Of a stretch of DNA of 64,000 nt, positions 35,164-44,302 are shown piece after piece. The first letter of the stretch is position 1. Each line of letters starts with the position of its first letter. The position numbers and the translations under genes were made by a program. Under the pieces are notes generated by a model, which was given only the letters and a program-made list of their open reading frames with translations, did not search any database and was not told the DNA's origin. This DNA is from Glaciihabitans sp. (lineage in GTDB: Bacteria > Actinomycetota > Actinomycetes > Actinomycetales > Microbacteriaceae). The stretch lies in the NCBI GenBank assembly GCA_025464095.1, contig JAODMF010000004.1:248001-312000 (forward strand). Direction: 5' to 3'.

Positions 35164-37711
35164 CCTGCTGTCGCTCGCGCCCCATCCATGGGACCCGGAT
35201 GCCGCATACGACGCCTTCGCGACCTGGGCCGCCGACCGCGGAACCCCGCTCTACCCCGCGCAGGATGAAGCGATCATCGAGATCGTCTCCGGCAACCACC
35301 TGATCCTCTCCACGCCCACGGGCACGGGCAAATCGCTTGTGGCCGTTGGGGCGCATTTCACTGCCCTCGCGCAGGGGCAGCGAAGCTACTACACGGCGCC
35401 GATCAAGGCGCTCGTGTCCGAGAAGTTCTTCCAGCTGGTCGACGTCTTCGGCGCAGCAAACGTTGGCATGGTGACCGGCGACTCATCGGTGAATGCCGAC
35501 GCGCCGATCATCTGCTGCACGGCCGAGATCCTCGCCAACCTCGCGCTGCGCGAGGGTGCGGATGCCGACGTTCAGCAGGTCGTGATGGACGAGTTCCACT
35601 TCTACTCCGATCCCGATCGCGGCTGGGCCTGGCAGGTGCCGCTGCTGCTGCTGCCCGGGGTGCAGTTTCTACTGATGTCAGCGACCCTCGGCGACGTGAC
35701 CTGGATTCGCGAAGACCTGACGCGCCGCACCGGGCGCGAAGCGGCGAGCGTCACCGGCGTCGAACGCCCCGTGCCGCTGCATTACTACTACGAGACCACG
35801 CCGGTGCACGAGACGGTCGAGGAGTTGCTGTCGACCGGCCAGGCTCCGATCTATATCGTCCATTTCTCGCAGGCGGCCGCCCTCGAGCGCGCGCAGGCGC
35901 TCACGAGTGCGAAGATCGCGACCCGCGAGCAGCGTGACCAGATCGCCGAGGTGATCGGTGGCTTTCGCTTCACCACGAGTTTTGGCAAGACGCTGTCGCG
36001 GCTCATTCGCGCCGGTATCGGAGTTCACCACGCGGGGATGCTTCCCAAGTACCGCAGGCTCGTTGAACAGCTCGCCCAAACCGGGCTGCTTCGGGTGATC
36101 TGCGGAACCGACACGCTCGGCGTCGGCATCAACGTGCCGATCCGCACCGTGCTGCTGACCGCGCTTACCAAGTTCGACGGCACGAAGATGCGGCAGCTGA
36201 GCGCGCGCGAGTTCCACCAGATCGCCGGTCGCGCCGGCCGGGCGGGCTACGACACCGCCGGCACTGTCGTGGTGCAGGCACCCGAACACGAGACCGAGAA
36301 CGCGCGACTGGTGGCGCGGGCGGGCGATGACCCGAAGAAGCTCAAGCGGGTGGTGCGCAAGAAAGCCCCGGACGGTTTCGTCTCCTGGGGTGAACCGAGC
36401 TTCCAGCGGCTCGTCAACGCCGAACCGGAACTGTTGACCTCGAGCATGCAGATCACCTCCGCGATGCTCATCAACGTGATCGGGCGGGGCGGCGACGCGT
36501 TCGAGAACGTGCGCTCGCTGGTTTTCGACAACCACGAACCCTGGCACCGGCAACTCGCACACGCCCGCCGCGCGCTCGGGATCTACCGCACCCTGCGCAC
36601 GGCCGGTGTCGTGGAGCAGCGGGAGGTAGCCGCATCCGTGTCGCCCGACGGTGAGTATGAATCGTTCGATACCCGGATCGAAATCCGGCTGACCGTCGAC
36701 CTCCAGCCGAATTTTGCGCTGAACCAGCCGCTGTCGCCGTTCGCGCTGGCCGTTTTCGAGCTGCTCGACCCCGACCCCTCGGTCAGCGCCGGCCCGGGTC
36801 CGTACGCGCTCGACATGATCTCTGTGCTCGAGGCGACGCTGGACGACCCGCGTCCGGTCACCTCCCAGCAGCAGTTCCTGGCACGCGGCGAGGCCGTTGC
36901 CGCGATGAAGGCGGAGGGGATCGAGTACGACCAGCGGATGGAGCTGCTCGAGAGCGTGACGCATCCGCAGCCGCTGAAGGAACTGCTGGATGAAGCATTC
37001 ACGACCTACAGCGCCTCCCAGGCCTGGATTGCCGACTTCGAGGTCAGGCCGAAATCGGTCGTGCGAGACATGTACGAGCGGGCCATGACTTTCGGTGACT
37101 ACGTGAACTACTACAAGCTGGCCCGCAGCGAGGGGTTGGTGCTGCGGTACCTCTCGGACGCTTTCCGAGCCGCGCGACAGACGATCCCGGACGAGGCCAA
37201 GACCGATGACCTGCTCGACATCATCGAGTGGCTGGGCGAACTCGTGCGGCAGGTCGACTCCAGCCTGCTCGACGAGTGGGAGGAGCTGGTCAACCCGGCC
37301 GCGGTCGTCGACGGCGTGCCGGTGCTGCCGCCGGCACCGCCCGGCGTCACCACGAACGCGCGGGCGTTCCGGGTGCTGGTGCGCAACGAACTGTTCCGGC
37401 GGGTGCAGCTGGCGGCACTGGAGAACTACGAAGAACTGGGCGAGCTGGATGCGGCATCCGGTTTCAACGCCGACGCCTGGGCCGACGCCCTCGACCCATA
37501 CTTCGCCGACCACGACTCAATCGGTACTGATGCGGATGCTCGCAGCTCGGCGATGCTGATTCTCACGGAGTCGCCCCGCAACTGGACTGCGCGCCAGATC
37601 TTTGCCGATCCCGAGGGCGACCACGACTGGGGCATCAGCGCCACGATCGACCTCGCGGAGTCGGACGAGCAGGGTGTCGCGGTGGTGCGCGTGACGGCGG
37701 TCGGCAACTGA
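35156..37711 (+). CDS. Ski2-like DEAD/DEAH-box helicase with DUF3516
   Basis: 851 residues. Walker A TPTGTGKS at 53-60, DEFH at 145-148, SAT motif in LMSATLG and motif VI QIAGRAGRAG form two RecA domains. A C-terminal DUF3516 domain (about 390-850) follows. Such proteins act in RNA processing or decay. The GTG start is preceded by GGAG and lies inside the end of the nucleoside hydrolase gene. Confidence 0.93.
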   Translation: MADLLSLAPHPWDPDAAYDAFATWAADRGTPLYPAQDEAIIEIVSGNHLILSTPTGTGKSLVAVGAHFTALAQGQRSYYTAPIKALVSEKFFQLVDVFGAANVGMVTGDSSVNADAPIICCTAEILANLALREGADADVQQVVMDEFHFYSDPDRGWAWQVPLLLLPGVQFLLMSATLGDVTWIREDLTRRTGREAASVTGVERPVPLHYYYETTPVHETVEELLSTGQAPIYIVHFSQAAALERAQALTSAKIATREQRDQIAEVIGGFRFTTSFGKTLSRLIRAGIGVHHAGMLPKYRRLVEQLAQTGLLRVICGTDTLGVGINVPIRTVLLTALTKFDGTKMRQLSAREFHQIAGRAGRAGYDTAGTVVVQAPEHETENARLVARAGDDPKKLKRVVRKKAPDGFVSWGEPSFQRLVNAEPELLTSSMQITSAMLINVIGRGGDAFENVRSLVFDNHEPWHRQLAHARRALGIYRTLRTAGVVEQREVAASVSPDGEYESFDTRIEIRLTVDLQPNFALNQPLSPFALAVFELLDPDPSVSAGPGPYALDMISVLEATLDDPRPVTSQQQFLARGEAVAAMKAEGIEYDQRMELLESVTHPQPLKELLDEAFTTYSASQAWIADFEVRPKSVVRDMYERAMTFGDYVNYYKLARSEGLVLRYLSDAFRAARQTIPDEAKTDDLLDIIEWLGELVRQVDSSLLDEWEELVNPAAVVDGVPVLPPAPPGVTTNARAFRVLVRNELFRRVQLAALENYEELGELDAASGFNADAWADALDPYFADHDSIGTDADARSSAMLILTESPRNWTARQIFADPEGDHDWGISATIDLAESDEQGVAVVRVTAVGN

Positions 37712-37757
37712 CCTCGTTTCGGCACTTTGTTGGGGACTGATCCGCACGGTCCGCCGG

Positions 37758-37763
37758 TAGAAT
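37758..37763 (+). promoter_or_regulatory. -10 box, leaderless lipoprotein gene
   Basis: TAGAAT ends six bases before the GTG at 37770. Confidence 0.5.
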
Positions 37764-37769
37764 TGAAGC

Positions 37770-38201
37770 GTGAGAGGCTGGGCTCCGGTTGCGATCCTGC
37801 TGGCGTTCGCGCTGTCGGGATGTACTGGGGCGCCGCCGCTTGCCCCCGCGTCGCCCCCGCTCGCGCCGTCACCGGCACCTCCGGTCGCGCCATCGAGCGC
37901 ACCGTCGATTTCGTCCCGGTGCGAATCGGCGATCGCGAGTACACCACCCATCGCGAAACAGCCCGGCCTGGAGGTTCTTGTCTCGACTGACCTGGCGCTG
38001 ACCGTGGAGAGCTGCTCGACGATGGCGGAATGGGAGGCAGCGCTGCGCGCTCATCCCGAGGTTGTTTCGGCGAGCATCCTGTCGGCCGACGAGGCGCTCA
38101 GCTACCTGCTGAGCGCGTGCGGATTCGCTGGCTCGATCAATTCGTCGGACGCGCCAGCCCCGGTGTGTGCGGAGGCGACCGACGCGGGCCTCACGTTCTA
38201 G
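37770..38201 (+). CDS. Small lipoprotein of unknown function
   Basis: 143 residues. A signal peptide ends in LSGC (Cys18), followed by a Pro/Ala/Ser linker and then a small domain with five further cysteines. I do not recognise the family. Cysteines near the end (SACGFAG, APVCAEA) may form a disulfide outside the cell. Confidence 0.65.
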   Translation: MRGWAPVAILLAFALSGCTGAPPLAPASPPLAPSPAPPVAPSSAPSISSRCESAIASTPPIAKQPGLEVLVSTDLALTVESCSTMAEWEAALRAHPEVVSASILSADEALSYLLSACGFAGSINSSDAPAPVCAEATDAGLTF

Positions 38202-38248
38202 CCTGTCAACGCCTCGACTGGTCACACCCGGTCGGCGACCATGGAACC

Positions 38249-39061
38249 ATGGCAGGCTCCGCGTACATCGGCATCTCCGGCTGGCGCTACAAGCCCTGGC
38301 GGGGTGACTTCTATCCGAAGGGGCTGCCTCAGCGCGCCGAACTGGAATACGCATCGTCCCGGCTCAACTCCATCGAGATCAACGGGTCGTTCTACTCGCT
38401 GCAGCGGCCGTCGAGCTGGCGCGCATGGCATGACACGACGCCCGACAACTTCGTCTTCTCTGTGAAGGGGCCGCGGTACGTGACGCACCTGAAGGCGCTG
38501 CGGGACGTGCGCGTCCCGCTGGCCAATTTCTTCGCATCCGGCGTTCTCGCGCTGGGTGCGAAGCTCGGGCCCATCCTGTGGCAGCTGCCGCCGCGGCACT
38601 TCTTTCGTCCGCCGCTTCTCACCGAGTTCCTCGAGCAGCTGCCGCGAACAACGGCGGCAGCCCGCGCGCTGGCCGTCGAGCATGACGCGCGCCTCGACGG
38701 CAAAACCTGGTTCGAACCCGCGCCGGATGCGCCGTTGCGGCACGCGCTGGAGGTGCGGCATCCCTCGTTCGAGACGCCGGAGGCGGTGGCGACGCTCAGG
38801 CAGCACAACGTGGCCTTGGTCGTCGCGGACACCGCCGGCAAGTGGCCGGCGATGCGGGAGCAGACCAGCGACTTCATGTACCTGCGACTGCACGGCGCAG
38901 ACGAGTTGTACACAAGCGGGTACACCGACGAGGGGCTGGACCGCTGGGCGGCCGATATCCGCGGCTGGCTGAAGAACGGCGACGAGTTCTGCTACTTCGA
39001 CAACGACGTGAAGGTGCGCGCGCCCTATGACGCCATGGGGTTGGCGCAGCGACTGTCCTGA
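38249..39061 (+). CDS. DUF72 protein
   Basis: 270 residues of the DUF72 TIM-barrel family, with YIGISGWRYKPWRGDFYP at the start, EINGSFY and the late YLRLHGADELY and CYFDNDVKVRAPYDA motifs. The biochemical role is not established; a nuclease or sugar-related role has been proposed for relatives. The ATG at the signature start is used; a much longer in-frame reading upstream is not coding. Confidence 0.88.
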   Translation: MAGSAYIGISGWRYKPWRGDFYPKGLPQRAELEYASSRLNSIEINGSFYSLQRPSSWRAWHDTTPDNFVFSVKGPRYVTHLKALRDVRVPLANFFASGVLALGAKLGPILWQLPPRHFFRPPLLTEFLEQLPRTTAAARALAVEHDARLDGKTWFEPAPDAPLRHALEVRHPSFETPEAVATLRQHNVALVVADTAGKWPAMREQTSDFMYLRLHGADELYTSGYTDEGLDRWAADIRGWLKNGDEFCYFDNDVKVRAPYDAMGLAQRLS

Positions 39062-39068
39062 CCGCGGC

Positions 39069-40322
39069 TTACAGCCCGAGGGTCCGCTCCAGGTACGCGT
39101 TGCGGAAGAGGCCCTTCGGATCGCGCCGACGCGCCACCTCGAGAAACTCCTCGAAGCGGGGGTAGAGCGGTGCGATCTTGTCGACGCCGGCCCGGAAGAC
39201 CTTGCCCCAGTGCGGCCGAGCACCGAGTGGCAGGAGGCGATCCTCGATCTGCGCCAGAACGGGGGCGACCTGGTCGGGCAGCTTCTTCCAGGTGAAATGG
39301 ATGCCCAGCGCGTCCGTTTCATACGCTCCGCTGAGCCACAGCGAGTCGGCCGACATCGTGCGCAACTCGGTGATGTGCAGGATGGGCGCGATGGACTCGC
39401 CCAACTCCCGTACGGCCTCGACCGCTTCGAGCGCGCGCGCTCGCGGAACCAGAAACTCGCTCTGCAGCTCGTCACCGTTCGACGGCGTGAACTCGAGCTT
39501 GAAATGTGCGAGCCGATCGTTCCAGGGCCCGGGAAGCCCGCCCTGCGGCGTCGTGTTTGTCGGTTCCATCTCCGTGATCATGTGGCGGTCCTCCGCCAGG
39601 ATCGTCGCCCCGTACAGCGCGGCCGGCGGCGCGGGCTGGTCCATGCGGCTCTTGAGCCACACGGAACCCACCGCGTCCCCGATCCAGCTGGTGAACACAC
39701 TGACCGAGTAGGCGCTGGAGGTGATCGCGTCGAAGTTGGCGAGCAGCGCGTCCCACTGCAGGCCCGCATACGTGTCCTGCCGCACCGAGAAGGTGGGCTG
39801 GATGTCCAGGGTCATACGCGTGACGATGCCAAGCGCTCCGAGCGAAACGACTGCGGCATCGAACTCGGCGTCGCCGCGCCGGAGGCTCACGAGCTCGCCG
39901 GTCCCGTCAACGAATTCGAGCGCGGCGACGGCCGTTGCAAGGTTGCCGTTGCGATCACCGGAGCCGTGGGTGCCGGTCGCGACCGCGCCGGCGATCGAGA
40001 TGTGGGGGAGCGAAGCGAGGTTGTGGATCGCCCAGCCCTTCGCCTGCAGCAGCGTTCCGAGGTCGCCATAGCGCAGGCCCGGTGCGAAGGATGCGGTGCG
40101 TGCATCCTCGTCGATCTCCAGCGCCGGGTCGAAGTCCTCGAGCGAGACCAAGTCGCCGCTCGTGTCGGCCAGGTCGCTGAACGAGTGGCGCGATCCGAGG
40201 GCGCGCACCCTGGTACCCCGCGCGATGATGTCCTGCACCTCTGCGGCGGTTTTCGGACGCAGCAGCGATGCTGCGCCGTAGGTGTGGTTGCCTGCCCAGT
40301 TCTGGCCGATTTGTTCCGTCAT
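39069..40322 (-). CDS. FAD-linked alditol/aldonolactone oxidase
   Basis: 417 residues with an FAD-binding fold of the vanillyl-alcohol oxidase type. RALGSRHSFSD places the covalent-FAD histidine at residue 46, the same position as in Streptomyces alditol oxidase. GTHGSG and a C-terminal lactone-oxidase domain (ending with HWGKVF) follow. Likely an oxidase of polyols or sugar lactones with O2. The shorter ATG is chosen; it is divergent from a hydrolase gene. Confidence 0.88.
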   Translation of the reverse strand: MTEQIGQNWAGNHTYGAASLLRPKTAAEVQDIIARGTRVRALGSRHSFSDLADTSGDLVSLEDFDPALEIDEDARTASFAPGLRYGDLGTLLQAKGWAIHNLASLPHISIAGAVATGTHGSGDRNGNLATAVAALEFVDGTGELVSLRRGDAEFDAAVVSLGALGIVTRMTLDIQPTFSVRQDTYAGLQWDALLANFDAITSSAYSVSVFTSWIGDAVGSVWLKSRMDQPAPPAALYGATILAEDRHMITEMEPTNTTPQGGLPGPWNDRLAHFKLEFTPSNGDELQSEFLVPRARALEAVEAVRELGESIAPILHITELRTMSADSLWLSGAYETDALGIHFTWKKLPDQVAPVLAQIEDRLLPLGARPHWGKVFRAGVDKIAPLYPRFEEFLEVARRRDPKGLFRNAYLERTLGL

Positions 40323-40350
40323 GCATACATTCTGGCGGTTGTGTCGCGCG

Positions 40351-40356
40351 TACAGT
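40351..40356 (+). promoter_or_regulatory. -10 box, leaderless hydrolase gene
   Basis: TACAGT ends six bases before the GTG at 40363. Confidence 0.5.
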
Positions 40357-40362
40357 GACAGG

Positions 40363-41184
40363 GTGGCCCGAACCGGAAATGAATCGCAGAACCGGGATGA
40401 GTCCAGCTTTCCGACCGGCCGGTTCGGCGACCGCGAGTTCCACACCAGCCGACCGCTTTACTCGGGGCTCGCCGTCGTCATCAAGCGGTTTCCGGCCGAC
40501 GCGGCGCTGCCAGCAGACGCCCGAAACTTTGTGCTGGTTCACGGCATCGGGGTGTCATCCCGGTACTTCCATCCGCTGGCAGCCGAACTCGCGAAGCTCG
40601 GCCAGGTCTGGTTGGTCGACCTGCCCGGCTACGGTTCCGCGCCGGACCCGCACCGCGACGTGACCATTGCCGACCACGCGGCGACGCTCGGGGCGTTTCT
40701 TGCCGACCGCGGCATCCCGAACCCTGTGCTCGTCGGCCACTCGATGGGCACCCAGGTGGTTTCGCGCCTCGCCGTTGACGCTCCCCAGACGACCGACAGG
40801 GTGGTGCTCATCGCGCCGACCATGGACCCGGAAGCCCGCACCTTCCCGCGTGCAGCTGGACGCCTGATCCGGGACTTCGCGGCAGAGAACCTGCGTGCGA
40901 ACCTCGTGGTGTTCACCGACTACATGTTCCGCTGCGGCGTCCCGTACTTTTTTCGCCAGCTCCCGCACCTCTTCAACGACCACATGGAACACCGCCTTCC
41001 GGAGCTGGCCGCCAGGACACTCGTGCTGCGCGGCGACAAAGACGGCGTCAGCCCCGAGGCATGGACGAGTCGCGTCTCGTCGCTGATCCCCGACTCGACG
41101 CTGATCACGGTGAAAGGCCCGCACATCGTGATGTACACCGACCCGAAACTGGTCGCCGAGCGGATCGCGGTGCACGCGGCATGA
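40363..41184 (+). CDS. Alpha/beta-hydrolase
   Basis: 273 residues. The oxyanion segment FVLVHGIGVSS and the nucleophile elbow GHSMG with Ser127 define the fold; the late GPHIVMYTDPK provides the catalytic histidine. Substrate unknown. It overlaps a second hydrolase gene by four bases, forming a pair. Confidence 0.88.
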   Translation: MARTGNESQNRDESSFPTGRFGDREFHTSRPLYSGLAVVIKRFPADAALPADARNFVLVHGIGVSSRYFHPLAAELAKLGQVWLVDLPGYGSAPDPHRDVTIADHAATLGAFLADRGIPNPVLVGHSMGTQVVSRLAVDAPQTTDRVVLIAPTMDPEARTFPRAAGRLIRDFAAENLRANLVVFTDYMFRCGVPYFFRQLPHLFNDHMEHRLPELAARTLVLRGDKDGVSPEAWTSRVSSLIPDSTLITVKGPHIVMYTDPKLVAERIAVHAA

Positions 41185-41858
41185 ACTGGTTCCAGCGCCA
41201 GGTGAGTTCGCGCTGGTTCGACTACGGCTGGGCTTATCGGCTGAGGGTGTCGATCCTGCGGGACAGGCACGATCCGCACAGCTACCTCGGCGGCGATCGT
41301 CGACCGGTGCTCGTGTTGCCCGGCGTATACGAGACCTGGCACTTTCTGGAACCGGTCGCCCGGCACCTGCACGAGCTGGGGCATCCGGTTCACGTCGTAC
41401 CCACGTTCGGCCACAACCTGCTCCCCATCACGGAGATGACGGAACTCGCGCGGCGGTACATCGTCGAGCAGGACCTCACCCGGATTGCGATCGTCGGGCA
41501 CAGCAAGGGTGGCCTCATCGGCAAGGCGCTGATGCTGACGGATGAGGGCGCGGCGCGGATAGACACCATGGTCGCCATCAACTCTCCCTTCGGCGGCTCG
41601 GCCTACGCCCACCTGCTGCGCGCCGTGCGGCCGCTAAGGGAGTTCGTGCCCACCCACGACACCATCGTGACCCTGGCGGAAAACGCCGAGATCAACTCCC
41701 GCATCACCTCCGTTTACAGCGCGTGGGACCCGATCATCCCGAATGGCAGCGCGTTGGATGGCGCAACCAACATCGAGCTGCCGGTCACCGGGCACTTCCG
41801 CATCCTCGACCGCGACGACCTGCTCGAGGTCGTGCGAGGAGCGATTTCTGCCGCCTGA
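41181..41858 (+). CDS. Alpha/beta-hydrolase, lipase/PGAP1-like
   Basis: 225 residues. LVLPGVYETWHFLEPVARHLHELGH resembles the lipase class, with the nucleophile Ser108 in GHSKGG and a C-terminal TGHFRIL histidine. Its ATG overlaps the stop of the first hydrolase gene. It has no signal peptide, so it acts on an intracellular ester or thioester. Confidence 0.85.
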   Translation: MNWFQRQVSSRWFDYGWAYRLRVSILRDRHDPHSYLGGDRRPVLVLPGVYETWHFLEPVARHLHELGHPVHVVPTFGHNLLPITEMTELARRYIVEQDLTRIAIVGHSKGGLIGKALMLTDEGAARIDTMVAINSPFGGSAYAHLLRAVRPLREFVPTHDTIVTLAENAEINSRITSVYSAWDPIIPNGSALDGATNIELPVTGHFRILDRDDLLEVVRGAISAA

Positions 41859-41883
41859 CGCCCGCTGGGTGTTTACTGGGCAG

Positions 41884-43308
41884 GTGGCAGAAAAAACGAA
41901 GGAAATCATCGCCCTGACACGAGACCAGCGCCTTGTGATCTGGATCGCGATCCTCGCTTCCTTCGTTTCGTTTCTCGACGGCAGCATCATCAACGTCGCG
42001 TTGCCAGCCATCGCGAAGGACCTCGGTGGCGGGCTGGTAACCCAGCAGTGGGTGGTCGACGCCTACCTCATCACGCTGGGGTCGCTCATACTTCTCGCCG
42101 GGTCACTGTCGGACGTGCTCGGGCGCATCGTGATCTTGCGGATTGGCCTGATCGGCTTTGGCGTCACATCGCTGCTCTGCGCGATCGCGCCCAACCCGGG
42201 AGTCCTTATCGTCGCGCGCGCGCTGCAGGGTGTTGCGGGCGCCCTGCTCGTTCCGAGTTCGCTGGCGCTGATCACCTCGACATTCAGTGGAATCGCCCGG
42301 GCGAAGGCGATCGGCCAGTGGACGGCAGGCACGACCATCGCCTTCCTCGCCGGACCCGTCCTCGGCGGCATGATCATCGATTCCATCGGCTGGCAGTGGG
42401 TCTTTGTGATCAACGTCTTTCCCATCGCCGCGACGCTGTACCTTCTCGTTCTCCTGCGCCACAGGGACGTTCGGGATCCGGGCGTGCGAATCGACTTCCT
42501 GGGCGCCGTTCTCTGTGTGGTCGGCCTCGGCGGAACGGTGTACGCGCTGATCGAGCAGTCGCACTTCGGCTGGGGCAGTCCGGTCATCCTGGTGCCCTTC
42601 ATCGTCGGCATCGTGTGCTTCGCCGGTTTCCTGTGGCGGCAGAATGTAGCGAAGCATCCACTCATGCCCCTGAACCTGTTCGCGGTTCGCAACTTCGGCG
42701 TGGGGAATGTGGCCACGGCCTTCATCTACGCGGCGTTGTCGCTCGGCAGCTTCATCATCGTCGTGTTCCTGCAGCAGGTGGCGCACTGGTCGGCGACGTT
42801 CGCCGCGCTCTCAACACTGCCGCTCAGCCTGTTGATCATCGGGTTGTCATCGTGGTTTGGCACCCTGTCCGGCAAGTACGGTGCGCGCTGGTTCATGGGC
42901 TTTGGTCCGATCGCGGCGGGCGCAGGCTTCCTGCTCATGCTCGCGGCGACGCAGCGCATCGATCAGGTGTCGTACTGGTACATGCTCTTCCCCGGAGTAA
43001 TCCTGTTCGGCCTCGGGCTCTCTGCCACGGTGGCGCCGCTCACTTCCGCCATTCTCGGTGCCATCTCGGAGCAGCAATCGGGCATCGGGTCGGCCATCAA
43101 CAACGCGGTCGCCCGCGTCGCCGGGCTCATCGCAATCGCATTCATCGGGCTCATCATCGGCCAGACGCTGGACGTGGACGGCTTCTACCGCGTCATTCTC
43201 GTCACGGCAGCATTGCTGATCATTGGCGGCGTCGTATCTGCCATCGGCATCCAGAATCCCAAGGCGGCCGCCGCGGCTGCGGCCGCACGGCCCACGATCA
43301 AGCAGTAG
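41884..43308 (+). CDS. MFS drug-type exporter (DHA2 family)
   Basis: 474 residues with 14 predicted helices. Motif A (GSLSDVLGRIVILR) and motif C (AGPVLGGMIIDSIGW) mark the proton-driven DHA2 efflux group. The substrate cannot be deduced. The GTG start has no strong ribosome site. It ends in a run of alanines and is convergent with the sugar kinase. Confidence 0.9.
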   Translation: MAEKTKEIIALTRDQRLVIWIAILASFVSFLDGSIINVALPAIAKDLGGGLVTQQWVVDAYLITLGSLILLAGSLSDVLGRIVILRIGLIGFGVTSLLCAIAPNPGVLIVARALQGVAGALLVPSSLALITSTFSGIARAKAIGQWTAGTTIAFLAGPVLGGMIIDSIGWQWVFVINVFPIAATLYLLVLLRHRDVRDPGVRIDFLGAVLCVVGLGGTVYALIEQSHFGWGSPVILVPFIVGIVCFAGFLWRQNVAKHPLMPLNLFAVRNFGVGNVATAFIYAALSLGSFIIVVFLQQVAHWSATFAALSTLPLSLLIIGLSSWFGTLSGKYGARWFMGFGPIAAGAGFLLMLAATQRIDQVSYWYMLFPGVILFGLGLSATVAPLTSAILGAISEQQSGIGSAINNAVARVAGLIAIAFIGLIIGQTLDVDGFYRVILVTAALLIIGGVVSAIGIQNPKAAAAAAAARPTIKQ

Positions 43309-43330
43309 CCGGTTCGCCCGGTGAAGGTCG

Positions 43331-44302
43331 TCACGTATCGAGTTGGCCCCTGGCCCGCTCAAGCGCAGCGGGGGAGGCTCCAGCGCTCTCCAGGGCCAGC
43401 AAGGCGGCCCCGAGAATAGGCGGAGCCAGGACGTGGTGCATGGTGGCGCCGGGCGCACGGGTGGCGAGGGTCGACTGGATTCCCGCGAGCATCCGCGGGT
43501 TGGGATCGCGCAGCACGCCGCCGCCGACGACTACCGGGACGGGCTTGCCCTCCAGCCCGAGGCGGAGAATGCAGGATGCGGCCATCACCGCGATCTCCTC
43601 CGCCTGCCGGTCGATGAGCCGCCCCGCGATCTCGTCGCCGGCGTCGGCCGCGGCGGACACAACCGGCGCCAGTCGCGCGAGCGACGCGTACTTCAGCGGG
43701 CCGAGATGGACGGCATGGATGACTTCCTCGATCGATGCGAATCCGAGCGCCTCCGGCACCAGCTGCGTGAGACTCGTGTGATCGCCGCGGCGGTCCCAGT
43801 CCCGCGCGGCAAACCACAGCGCCTGTTCCCCAATGCCTGCACCGCCGCCCCAGTCGCCGGAGATGTTGCCGAGCGCCGCGAATCGCGCAACCGCGCCGTC
43901 TGACCGGCGGCCGATAGCGTTCACCCCCGTCCCGCAGATCACGGCCACCGCGTCGGTTGCAGATGTCCCCGAGCGCAGTAACGCGAAGAGGTCGTTCTCA
44001 ACGACGGTCGTCGCCGATGCCCATTCGACGCCCTGCAGGCGCTGGGCGAACGTGTCCACTTCGATCGGCAGGTCGAGCCCGGACAGGTATACGTTCGCCT
44101 GCACGACGCTGCGCCCTCCGGTGATTTCTCGAACCAGGTCGTCGATCACCGCAACCGCGGCCTCCACACCGACATAGTGCGGGCTCGAGGTCGACGCCGA
44201 GGCGCGGCCGACGATGAGCCCGCTGCGGTCCATGGCCACCGCATCCGTCTTTGAGCCGCCGCCGTCGACAGCGACAATCACGCCGCCGTCTACTTCGCCC
44301 AC
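43331..44302 (-). CDS. BadF/BadG-type sugar kinase (N-acetylglucosamine kinase-like)
   Basis: 323 residues of the ASKHA fold: phosphate-1 loop AVDGGGSKTD at 11-20, phosphate-2 loop ICGTGVNAIG, GDWGGGAGIG, and the late GGGVLRDPN. It phosphorylates a sugar with ATP. It is last in the ROK-ABC-GH4 operon and overlaps the GH4 gene by 13 bases. It may make the phosphosugar that the GH4 enzyme needs. Confidence 0.88.
   Translation of the reverse strand: MGEVDGGVIVAVDGGGSKTDAVAMDRSGLIVGRASASTSSPHYVGVEAAVAVIDDLVREITGGRSVVQANVYLSGLDLPIEVDTFAQRLQGVEWASATTVVENDLFALLRSGTSATDAVAVICGTGVNAIGRRSDGAVARFAALGNISGDWGGGAGIGEQALWFAARDWDRRGDHTSLTQLVPEALGFASIEEVIHAVHLGPLKYASLARLAPVVSAAADAGDEIAGRLIDRQAEEIAVMAASCILRLGLEGKPVPVVVGGGVLRDPNPRMLAGIQSTLATRAPGATMHHVLAPPILGAALLALESAGASPAALERARGQLDT

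Noticed and set aside
35678-37513. Open frame of 611 codons opposite the helicase gene
   Set aside because: No recognisable domain; the helicase frame carries all motifs.
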